From an uncultured Actinomycetes bacterium (GTDB lineage Bacteria; Actinomycetota; Actinomycetes; Nanopelagicales; Nanopelagicaceae), in assembly GCA_903839355.1 (NCBI GenBank), contig CAIMBV010000142.1:1-7410 (forward strand): 7,410 bases of DNA. Reading direction: 5' to 3'. This document shows positions 1 to 5,484 of this stretch, piece by piece. Both the position numbers and the translations under genes were made by a program. Within the stretch, counting starts at the first letter, position 1. Each line of letters starts with the position of its first letter. The notes under the pieces were generated by a model. That model was not told where the DNA came from. It did no database searches and saw only the letters and a program-made list of their open reading frames with translations.

Positions 1-350
1 ATGAGAACTTCGGAAGCTCCGTTTACTACGCCGGGCGCTGCGATAAATCCAGGAACTCCGTTTACATATCCCACGACTCGAACCACTTTAACGATGGAAT
101 CGACAGGTGCAACAAGTTCGACCGCGGCGAGTGCATTGAGAATGCAGACCTGTGCCATCTCCTTTGCCTGCTCAGGTGTCACAGGACCACCAACTTTTCC
201 AGTGTAAGGAATCTTTCCATCGACAAGCGGTAGTTGACCTGCAGTAAATACTAAATTACCGGTGCGAACTGCTGGCACATATGCAGCGACCGGAAGCGCA
301 GCAGTGGGAAGAGTGAGATTGAGTTCTGCGAGTTTGGCGCGGACATCCAT
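1..350 (-). CDS. RidA-family (YjgF/YER057c/UK114) protein, C-terminus beyond window edge
   Basis: The protein reads MDVRAKLAELNLTLPTAALP and continues for about 116 residues before the window ends, so the C-terminus is missing. The stretch 'AAYVPAVRTGNLVFTAGQLPLVDGKIPYTGKVGG' followed by 'VTPEQAKEMAQVCILNALAAV' is typical of the RidA-like subgroup with a longer N-terminal strand (the YjgF-like-1 type seen next to DUF4177 genes in actinobacteria). Classical RidA proteins are trimeric enamine/imine deaminases that clear reactive 2-aminoacrylate; the catalytic arginine of RidA lies in the part not visible here, so activity cannot be judged. The ATG at 350 is preceded by AAGGAG (360-365) with a 9-nt spacer, which fixes the start. 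It follows the DUF4177 gene by 17 bp and is probably the third gene of that operon. Family assignment is confident; specific substrate is unknown. Confidence 0.88.
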   Translation of the reverse strand, partial: MDVRAKLAELNLTLPTAALPVAAYVPAVRTGNLVFTAGQLPLVDGKIPYTGKVGGPVTPEQAKEMAQVCILNALAAVELVAPVDSIVKVVRVVGYVNGVPGFIAAPGVVNGASEVL

Positions 351-359
351 TTATATATT

Positions 360-365
360 CTCCTT
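360..365 (-). promoter_or_regulatory. Shine-Dalgarno of the RidA-family gene
   Basis: AAGGAG on the - strand lies 9 nt before the ATG at 350, directly after the stop codon of the DUF4177 gene. It decides the RidA start, because a second ATG four bases further on is out of frame. Confidence 0.75.
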
Positions 366-367
366 TT

Positions 368-526
368 TCACAAGACTACCCTTTTCATATACGCAACTAA
401 ATTGTCTCCGCCTCCAGGCGCAGGTACTACTTGTACTAACTCCCAACCTTCAGAACCCCAGTTGTCGAGGATCTGCTTAGTTGCATGAGTCAACAGCGGG
501 ACAGTGACATATTCGAATTTGGTCAT
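368..526 (-). CDS. Small DUF4177-type protein (52 aa)
   Basis: This short gene encodes a 52-residue protein beginning MTKFEYVTVPLLTHATKQIL and ending ...NLVAYMKRVVL. The N-terminal 'FEYVTVPL', the central 'LDNWGSEGWELVQVVP' and the final beta strand 'LVAYMKRV' match the DUF4177 pattern (WExxxV: a small alpha/beta fold of unknown function that is common in actinobacteria). No membrane segment, signal peptide or cysteine pair is present. The ATG at 526 overlaps the TGA of the YqeY gene by four bases (ATGA), and an AGGAGG at 533-538 with a 6-nt spacer gives a strong ribosome site inside the YqeY reading frame, so the two are probably translationally coupled. RidA follows 17 bp later. In actinobacteria I recall this small gene beside RidA-like genes, which suggests a linked but unknown role. 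The gene is real with high confidence; function is not known. Confidence 0.85.
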   Translation of the reverse strand: MTKFEYVTVPLLTHATKQILDNWGSEGWELVQVVPAPGGGDNLVAYMKRVVL

Positions 527-984
527 GAGTTTCCTCCTGTAAGCGCGGCCTTCACCAGCGCAGATACTGTGCCACCATCGGCCTTGCCTGCAATCTTCGG
601 GGAGACGATCTTCATAACTTGACCCATACCAGCGGGACCAGTGGCGCCGGTTTCTGCAATAGCCGCTGCAATTATCTCCTTGATCTCTGCCTCAGAGAGT
701 TGAGCTGGCAAATATGTGGTGATGAACTCACCCTCTAATTTTTCGCGCTCTGCACGATCTGGGCGACCGCCTTCGGCGAACGCCTCTGCAGCCTCACGGC
801 GCTTCTTTGCCTCACGTGAGAGAACCGTAATGATTTCAGGCTCTGTGAGCGTGCGAGCCGTCTTGCCGGAAACTTCTTCATTGGTGATTGAAGTCAGGAC
901 CATACGAATAGTTCCCGACTTCAGTTCATCGCGCGAGCGAATTGCCTCTGTGAGATCGCTCTGCAGTACCTCTTTGAGTCCCAT
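523..984 (-). CDS. GatB/YqeY domain-containing protein (YqeY-like)
   Basis: A 153-residue soluble protein, a usual length for stand-alone YqeY proteins. It starts MGLKEVLQSDLTEAIRSRDE and contains the family signature 'RMVLTSITNEEVSGK', then the helical segment 'REAAEAFAEGGRPDRAEREKLEGEFITTYLPAQLSEAEI', and ends with 'MGQVMKIVSPKIAGKADGGTVSALVKAAL', the small helical tail domain resembling the C-terminal domain of GatB. In GatB that domain contacts tRNA during Glu/Asp-tRNA amidation; the role of stand-alone YqeY is not settled, though tRNA-related function is often proposed. No membrane or export signal. A weak GAGAAG (993-998) lies 8 nt before the ATG. The start codon is only 14 bp from the divergent metallophosphoesterase start, so its promoter must lie inside that neighbour's coding region. 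It is the first gene of a yqeY-DUF4177-RidA operon. Confidence 0.92.
   Translation of the reverse strand: MGLKEVLQSDLTEAIRSRDELKSGTIRMVLTSITNEEVSGKTARTLTEPEIITVLSREAKKRREAAEAFAEGGRPDRAEREKLEGEFITTYLPAQLSEAEIKEIIAAAIAETGATGPAGMGQVMKIVSPKIAGKADGGTVSALVKAALTGGNS
533..538 (-). promoter_or_regulatory. Shine-Dalgarno of the DUF4177 gene inside the yqeY 3' end
   Basis: A perfect AGGAGG core, 6 nt before the ATG at 526, lies within the last codons of the upstream gene (encoding ...LTGGNS). The overlap of ribosome site, stop and start supports coupled translation and confirms the short gene as genuine. Confidence 0.8.
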
Positions 985-998
985 AGCGGTATCTTCTC

Positions 999-1820
999 AT
1001 GCCTATGAGTTATCGACTACGCGAGGCTACTCTCCCAGTTCTCCCACCTGGACACGAGGCAATTCGGGTGCTGCATTTTTCTGATCTCCATTTAACTCCC
1101 AATCGTGCCGTTGAGATCTCTGATATCAAGAGTTTCGCCGCCCTCGAGCCCGATTTGATAATTAGCACGGGAGATTTTCTTGCTCACGAAGCGGCAGTGC
1201 CGGTTGTTTTGGATTCACTCAAAGAACTTTTAGACATCCCAGGAGTATTTGTCTTCGGGTCAAATGACTATTACGCACCTAAACCAAAGAACCCTTTTAC
1301 ATATTTATTAAAGGATCACGGGAGAAGAGTTCTGGGTGAATTGTTGCCAGTTGAAGAGTTACGTAGTGGGCTCGTAGATCGCGGTTGGAAAGATCTTAAT
1401 CACCAGCGCGCAACGCTTAAGATCAAAGAGTCTGTTATTGAATTTCGCGGTACTGACGATGCACACCTTGAGCGCGATGATTATTCAAAGGTGGCTGGGC
1501 CGGCAGCGGAATGTGATCTAGCGGTCGGGATTACACATGCACCGTATTTACGGATCATAGAAGCGATGTCACGAGACCAACTCGATGTGATCTTTGCGGG
1601 TCACACACATGGCGGCCAGGTAAGGCTTCCCTGGCCAGGAGGCTCTAAAGCTCTCACGACAAATTGCGATCTTCCTAATTGGCGAGCGCGTGGCGTCTCT
1701 CGAATTGCTGGGGAGCCGTGGCTCAATGTCTCCGCAGGAATGGGAACCTCACCATTTGCCCGGATCCGGGTGGCATCACCACCCGAGGTTTCACTAATTA
1801 CTCTCGAGAGTAGTTTGTAA
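999..1820 (+). CDS. Calcineurin-type metallophosphoesterase (YkuE/YaeI-like)
   Basis: A 273-residue protein (271 if translation starts at the second ATG, 1005). Metal-site motifs are in order: 'FSDLHL' (D29, H31), 'STGD' (D59), 'FGSNDYY' (87-92), 'ITHAP' (H180) and 'FAGHTHGGQ' (H202, H204). These define the binuclear-metal phosphoesterase fold; relatives hydrolyse phosphodiesters such as UDP-diacylglucosamine, but an actinobacterium would not need that lipid A reaction, so the substrate is open. The usual GNHD motif is GSND here, as I recall for the actinobacterial subgroup. The C-terminal 'TTNCDLPNWRARGV...VSAGMGTSPFARIR' also fits that subgroup. There is no clear signal peptide or transmembrane helix. 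No Shine-Dalgarno precedes either ATG; a TATCTT box (990-995) would allow a very short or leaderless transcript. The 3' end overlaps the convergent GNAT gene by 23 bp. Confidence 0.93.
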   Translation: MPMSYRLREATLPVLPPGHEAIRVLHFSDLHLTPNRAVEISDIKSFAALEPDLIISTGDFLAHEAAVPVVLDSLKELLDIPGVFVFGSNDYYAPKPKNPFTYLLKDHGRRVLGELLPVEELRSGLVDRGWKDLNHQRATLKIKESVIEFRGTDDAHLERDDYSKVAGPAAECDLAVGITHAPYLRIIEAMSRDQLDVIFAGHTHGGQVRLPWPGGSKALTTNCDLPNWRARGVSRIAGEPWLNVSAGMGTSPFARIRVASPPEVSLITLESSL

Positions 1821-2481
1821 AAGATCCCAACTTTCTAAAGCCAGCTTTCTCATATGCGCGCTGGGCGGCAAGGTTGCCGGTTCGGACACCTAGTCCCAAA
1901 TGGGGAATTCCTAGTTGGTGCGCGTGTGATGCAATTCCTTCACTGAGCGCAGTTGCATAACCTCGCCCACGATCTTGCGTGCGTGTGACGACTGATGCCA
2001 TCACATGGTGCCCCGATTGCCACTTAACAACTACTGCGCAAGCAACTAGTTCTTTGAGCTCATTTCGAATTCCGCCCCAAAAAATCTCTTCAGGATCACC
2101 AGGTAGGACCGAAGAATCTGGAGCGTGTCCATGAATTAATTCGCTGATCTCTTCGGCATCAGAGAGCAGTTCTATTGGACCGCTAGCACCCCCAGTTTCG
2201 ATCTCCCAAAATTGAAATCCACCACCGCGCACCTCAAATTCCGGAGATTGAAAACTTCCTATCACCGCTATATCTTTACAACGCGGATCTAAAAATGCCT
2301 CATCACCATAAAGGTGGCCATAAAAAGGTTCACCTTTAACTATGAATGAGAATGAGTTATCAACTTTGAAGGCGGCAATGAAATTCTGCTCCGACATGTA
2401 GTACTTGGCAGCATTGTGCCCATCCAGAAGATCTTCTGCCCACTGCCGAGCGAGGTGAAGATCTTCTGTTCTATGCAGCAT
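1798..2481 (-). CDS. GNAT-family N-acetyltransferase
   Basis: A 227-residue protein whose C-terminal half (about residues 115-227) is a GNAT domain. 'VVVKWQSGHHVMASVVTRTQDRGRGYATALSEGIASHAHQLG' carries the acetyl-CoA pyrophosphate-binding motif A (R-G-R-G-Y-A), and 'LGVRTGNLAAQRAYEKAGFRKLG' is the classical motif B. The N-terminal half ([19 protein letters not shown]...) looks like a divergent, possibly GNAT-like, domain of unknown specificity. The ATG at 2481 shares one base with the asd stop (TGATG); a TTG one codon upstream (2484) is a possible alternative giving one extra residue. No Shine-Dalgarno is visible, so translation probably depends on ribosomes finishing asd. The stop lies inside the convergent metallophosphoesterase gene. 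Family is certain; the acceptor (small molecule, protein or antibiotic) cannot be told, and its position after lysC-asd does not prove a role in amino-acid synthesis. Confidence 0.88.
   Translation of the reverse strand: MLHRTEDLHLARQWAEDLLDGHNAAKYYMSEQNFIAAFKVDNSFSFIVKGEPFYGHLYGDEAFLDPRCKDIAVIGSFQSPEFEVRGGGFQFWEIETGGASGPIELLSDAEEISELIHGHAPDSSVLPGDPEEIFWGGIRNELKELVACAVVVKWQSGHHVMASVVTRTQDRGRGYATALSEGIASHAHQLGIPHLGLGVRTGNLAAQRAYEKAGFRKLGSFTNYSRE
1799..1812. repeat. 14-bp perfect palindrome at the convergent gene ends
   Basis: TACTCTCGAGAGTA is its own reverse complement and spans the region where the metallophosphoesterase and GNAT genes overlap tail to tail. It encodes the last residues of both proteins (TLESS on the + strand, NYSRE on the - strand). 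As RNA it could fold into a 5-bp stem with a UCGA loop on either strand, but only short A/T runs follow, so it would be at best a weak bidirectional terminator. Confidence 0.55.
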
Positions 2482-3533
2482 CAATTAGTGAATTCGGCCG
2501 CTACCAACTCAGCGATTTGGGCGGTGTTGAGTGCGGCGCCTTTACGAAGGTTGTCACCACACATAAAGAGATCGAGTGCGTGATCATCATCGAAAGAACG
2601 ACGTACTCGACCCACCCAGGTGGGATCGGTGTTCACAACATCTGCAGGGGTTGGCCAAATTCCATTTTCTGGATCATCTAACAACTCGATGCCAGCGGAG
2701 TTCTTGAGTAGGTTCTGTGCCCCCTCGCGAGTAACTTCTTTATCGAAGACAGCATGCACTGCGAGCGAGTGAGTGGTGATCACTGGAACGCGCACGCAGG
2801 TGACTGCAACCTTCAAATTAGGTAGACCCAAAATCTTGCGAGATTCAAAACGAACCTTGGTCTCTTCTGAAGAGTAACCATCGGCCTTCAGGGATCCAGC
2901 CCAAGGAATTACGTTAAGAGCAAGAGGCGCAGGGAAGGCTCCAAAATCTTTGATAACGGTGCGAAGATCACCAGGTTGTTCGCCGAGATGAGTTCCGGCA
3001 ACTGCAGAGATCTGCGCGCGCAAGGTCTCTGGTCCGGTGACGCCCATGCCCGAGACGGCTTGATAAGAAGATACAAAGAGCTCCTTAAGACCATACTCCT
3101 TATGTAGCGCGCCCATCGCAACGATCATTGTCATCGTGGTGCAGTTTGGGTTCGAGATGATTCCCTTAGGACGGTTCTTGATTTCTTGTGGATTAATTTC
3201 AACCACAACGAGAGGAACTTGATCATCCATGCGGAAGAAGGTTGAGTTATCAACTACGACTGCACCGCGAGAAGCTGCAATCGGTGCCCACTCACCCGCG
3301 ATCTCATCTGGCGTATCAAACATTGCGATATCAATTCCATCAAAAGCCTCGGGTGAGATTGCAACAACCTCTACCTCTTCGCCGCGAACCGTTAACTTCT
3401 TTCCCGCACTACGCGCAGACGCGATCAAGCGAATCTCGCCATAAACATTGGGACGCTTGCTCAAAATATCGAGCATGACAGTTCCAACTGCGCCAGTTGC
3501 TCCCACTACTGCAAGTGATGGCTTCTTACTCAT
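2481..3533 (-). CDS. asd: Aspartate-semialdehyde dehydrogenase
   Basis: A 350-residue cytoplasmic enzyme that reduces aspartyl-4-phosphate with NADPH to aspartate semialdehyde, the branch point to lysine/diaminopimelate and to homoserine (threonine, methionine). The N-terminal NADP loop is '[12 protein letters not shown]' (residues 10-21); the catalytic cysteine is C131 in 'SNPNCTT'; Q158 lies in 'SYQAVSGMG'; '[18 protein letters not shown]' (219-236) holds substrate-binding residues; and H255 in '[10 protein letters not shown]' is the general base. The C-terminal '[23 protein letters not shown]' is the family ending. Its '[15 protein letters not shown]' segment, in place of the usual FSAGG, matches the second Asd type I recall from actinobacteria. 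The ATG overlaps the lysC stop by four bases (ATGA), with GGAGGA (3542-3547) 8 nt upstream, so it is coupled to the preceding step's gene. No missing residue or frameshift is seen. Confidence 0.97.
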   Translation of the reverse strand: MSKKPSLAVVGATGAVGTVMLDILSKRPNVYGEIRLIASARSAGKKLTVRGEEVEVVAISPEAFDGIDIAMFDTPDEIAGEWAPIAASRGAVVVDNSTFFRMDDQVPLVVVEINPQEIKNRPKGIISNPNCTTMTMIVAMGALHKEYGLKELFVSSYQAVSGMGVTGPETLRAQISAVAGTHLGEQPGDLRTVIKDFGAFPAPLALNVIPWAGSLKADGYSSEETKVRFESRKILGLPNLKVAVTCVRVPVITTHSLAVHAVFDKEVTREGAQNLLKNSAGIELLDDPENGIWPTPADVVNTDPTWVGRVRRSFDDDHALDLFMCGDNLRKGAALNTAQIAELVAAEFTN

Positions 3534-4801
3534 CGTCCAGTTCCTCCATATACAACGGCTTCATCGGCACTATCTAGTTCAAAGGCGGTATGTGCTGCCT
3601 TAACACCCTTCTCAAGGTCGGTGTCGCGCACAATTACCGAGATACGGATTTCTGATGTCGAAATCATCTCGATATTAAGTCCTGCATCTGCCAAGCATGC
3701 AAAGAATGTTGCAGTGACACCAGGGTGAGATCTCATTCCGGCACCGACGAGGGACAACTTGCCAACCTGATCGTCGTAAAGAAGCGATGCGAATCCAATC
3801 TCGCCTTGAATATCTTTAAGGAGCGCAGTTGCTTCTGCCCCATCGCTCTTTGGCAGGGTAAAGGAGATATCGGTCAACCCGGTTGCAGCTGCGGAGACGT
3901 TCTGCACAATCATGTCGATATTGATTGCGGAATCAGCAATTGCTTGGAAGATGCGCGCAGCAACACCTGTGCGGTCTGGAACCCCAACGATTGTGATCTT
4001 TGCTTCGCTCTTATCGTGGGCGATTCCACTAATAATTGCCTGTTCCATATCTTCTGCTCCTTCGGGATGATCATTGACGATCCAGGTGCCTTCTAAGTTT
4101 GAAAATGAAGAACGTACGTGGATTGGTAAGTTATAGCGACGTGCATATTCCACGCAGCGCAGGTGTAAGACTTTTGCTCCGCTTGCAGCGAGCTCAAGCA
4201 TCTCTTCATATGTAACGGTTGTTAACTTGCGAGCCGATGGAACAACACGAGGGTCGGCTGAGTACACACCATCGACATCGGTATAAATTTCACAGACATC
4301 TGCATCCAGTGCTGCGGCGAGCGCAACTGCGGTGGTGTCTGATCCGCCGCGACCAAGCGTTGTTACATCATTAGTGTCTTGTGATACGCCTTGGAAGCCA
4401 GCGACGATGGCGATGTGGCCACCTTCTAGCGCTTCACGAATTCGACCAGGTGCAACATCGATGATGCGCGCCTTACCGTGAGTGGAATCTGTAATAACTC
4501 CAGCTTGTGATCCCGTGAATGACATCGCCTCGTGGCCCAGATTTCCAATGGCCATCGCCAAGAGAGCCATCGAGATTCGCTCTCCGGCGGTAAGCAGCAT
4601 GTCGAGTTCACGGCCATTTGGCATCGGAGTAACTTGATTGGCGAGATCAATCAGTTCATCAGTGGTATCTCCCATTGCAGAGACCACCACGACGACCTGA
4701 TGACCAGCCTTCTTCGTCGCAACAATGCGACCGGCCACGCGCTTTAGCCCCTCGGCATCAGCTACGGAGGAGCCGCCATATTTTTGGACAATTAAACCCA
4801 T
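3530..4801 (-). CDS. lysC: Aspartate kinase, alpha (full-length) subunit
   Basis: A 423-residue enzyme that phosphorylates aspartate, the committed step of the aspartate amino-acid family. The kinase domain occupies about residues 1-245: '[13 protein letters not shown]' (5-17) binds ATP/aspartate, '[25 protein letters not shown]' (134-158) is the catalytic core, and '[17 protein letters not shown]' (171-187) is the nucleotide-binding signature. Two ACT domains follow (about 262-340 and 345-420), including '[28 protein letters not shown]' and '[18 protein letters not shown]', the region where lysine plus threonine inhibit Corynebacterium LysC. Length and layout match that alpha2-beta2 type (421 aa there). 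An internal start gives a beta subunit (see 4046-4062). No Shine-Dalgarno precedes the ATG at 4801, suggesting a short-leader transcript. It lies 86 bp after recR and overlaps asd by four bases. Confidence 0.97.
   Translation of the reverse strand: MGLIVQKYGGSSVADAEGLKRVAGRIVATKKAGHQVVVVVSAMGDTTDELIDLANQVTPMPNGRELDMLLTAGERISMALLAMAIGNLGHEAMSFTGSQAGVITDSTHGKARIIDVAPGRIREALEGGHIAIVAGFQGVSQDTNDVTTLGRGGSDTTAVALAAALDADVCEIYTDVDGVYSADPRVVPSARKLTTVTYEEMLELAASGAKVLHLRCVEYARRYNLPIHVRSSFSNLEGTWIVNDHPEGAEDMEQAIISGIAHDKSEAKITIVGVPDRTGVAARIFQAIADSAINIDMIVQNVSAAATGLTDISFTLPKSDGAEATALLKDIQGEIGFASLLYDDQVGKLSLVGAGMRSHPGVTATFFACLADAGLNIEMISTSEIRISVIVRDTDLEKGVKAAHTAFELDSADEAVVYGGTGR
3542..3547 (-). promoter_or_regulatory. 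Shine-Dalgarno of asd inside lysC
   Basis: GGAGGA on the - strand, 8 nt before the asd ATG at 3533, is embedded in the lysC codons for ...VVYGGTGR. It supports both the chosen asd start and coupled synthesis of the two consecutive enzymes. Confidence 0.75.
4046..4062 (-). promoter_or_regulatory. Internal ribosome site and start codon for the LysC beta (regulatory) subunit
   Basis: Inside lysC, a perfect AAGGAG (4057-4062) sits 8 nt before an in-frame ATG (4046-4048) that encodes M252 in '[21 protein letters not shown]'. Translation from here would run 4048 down to 3530 and yield a 172-residue protein made only of the two ACT domains. In Corynebacterium and Bacillus relatives such an in-frame beta subunit pairs with the kinase chain and forms the lysine/threonine-binding interface; the Corynebacterium beta chain begins at the same alignment position (M-E-E-A-V) and, as I recall, is also 172 residues. 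The site being both at the right place and preceded by one of the best ribosome sites in the window makes use of it likely. Confidence 0.72.
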
Positions 4802-4887
4802 ACGAGAACTTTGTCATAAATAATTCGAGTATTAGGTACCGTCTTACTATTCAAGACGCTCATGGGTCCCAAATAATGAGATCAGAT
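4802..4887 (-). promoter_or_regulatory. recR-lysC intergenic gap, probable lysC promoter region
   Basis: This 86-bp gap is the only sizeable break in the - strand gene run from dnaX to GNAT. Two -10-like boxes can be read toward lysC: TAATAC (4829-4834) and TATGAC (4813-4818), the latter implying a leader of only about 5 nt; no convincing -35 at 16-18 bp is visible. A 6-bp inverted repeat (CGTCTT/AAGACG with a 7-nt loop, 4840-4858) lies just upstream and contains a TTGAAT. It lacks a following T run, so it is not a standard terminator. The gap is too short for a lysine riboswitch. The existence of a promoter here is inference. Confidence 0.4.
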
Positions 4888-5484
4888 CTATTCGACGATC
4901 CGGCGACCCTCAAAGGCGCGACCGAGAGTGACCTCATCGGCATATTCCAGATCCCCGCCGACAGGAAGCCCTGAAGCGAGTCGACTGACCTTGATCCCCA
5001 GCGGCTTTATCTGGCGGATGAGATATGAGGCGGTCGCCTCCCCCTCGAGATTGGGATCCGTTGCAATGATCAACTCCTGAATCGTGGTGTCCCCGAGTCG
5101 GACCATCAACTCCCGGATTCGCAGATTTTCTGGTCCAATTCCATCAATGGGTGAAATCGCCCCGCCTAGGACGTGATACTTGCCGCGAAACTCGCGCGTC
5201 TTTTCGATCGCCATGACATCTTTACTCTCTTCAACCACACAAATGAGCGAGCCATCCCGCCGCGGATCACGACAGATCCGACAGAGATCCTCCTCTGAGA
5301 TGTTGCCACACTCAACGCAAAATTTGACTCGCTCCTTTACAGTACGAAGCACATCAACGAGACGAGTCACATCAACCCGCTCTGATTGAATAATGTGAAA
5401 AGCGATGCGCTGTGCAGACTTGGGTCCAATACCCGGAAGGCGACCTAGCTCATCAATTAAATCTTGAATCGCACCTTCGTACAT
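4888..5484 (-). CDS. recR: Recombination mediator protein RecR
   Basis: A 198-residue protein that, with RecO (and RecF), loads RecA on SSB-coated single-stranded DNA during gap repair. The start '[32 protein letters not shown]' is the helix-hairpin-helix region of the family; C56, C59, C68 and C71 ('[16 protein letters not shown]') form the zinc site; the Toprim domain spans about 79-172 with E85 ('VVEES') and '[15 protein letters not shown]' (141-155); the C-terminal '[25 protein letters not shown]' is the conserved Walker-B-like tail. Length (about 200 aa) is normal. The ATG at 5484 was chosen because family members begin M-[FY]-E-G; a TTG one codon upstream (5487) is less likely. The ATG shares one base with the dnaX stop (TGATG) and no Shine-Dalgarno is seen, so expression is probably coupled to dnaX. 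The ybaB gene that often separates dnaX and recR is absent. Confidence 0.97.
   Translation of the reverse strand: MYEGAIQDLIDELGRLPGIGPKSAQRIAFHIIQSERVDVTRLVDVLRTVKERVKFCVECGNISEEDLCRICRDPRRDGSLICVVEESKDVMAIEKTREFRGKYHVLGGAISPIDGIGPENLRIRELMVRLGDTTIQELIIATDPNLEGEATASYLIRQIKPLGIKVSRLASGLPVGGDLEYADEVTLGRAFEGRRIVE

Noticed and set aside
1..207. A + strand open frame at the left edge
   Set aside because: It is antisense to the RidA-family gene, whose protein sequence and ribosome site are clear.
716..1084. A 122-codon open frame on the + strand antisense to yqeY
   Set aside because: It is antisense to a conserved gene and runs out of frame into the metallophosphoesterase; composition is Ser/Arg-rich as expected for a shadow frame.
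3725..4096. A 123-codon open frame on the + strand antisense to lysC, rich in cysteine
   Set aside because: It is antisense to the ACT domains of lysC and has no ribosome site; the cysteines reflect GCA/GCT-rich codons on the other strand.
4840..4858. Inverted repeat CGTCTT/AAGACG as a terminator for recR
   Set aside because: The stem is only 6 bp, half A/T, and is followed by GGTACC and not by a T run, so intrinsic termination is unlikely.
4802..4887. Lysine riboswitch upstream of lysC
   Set aside because: The lysine riboswitch needs about 170 nt or more and a five-helix core; the gap is 86 bp and shows none of its conserved elements.
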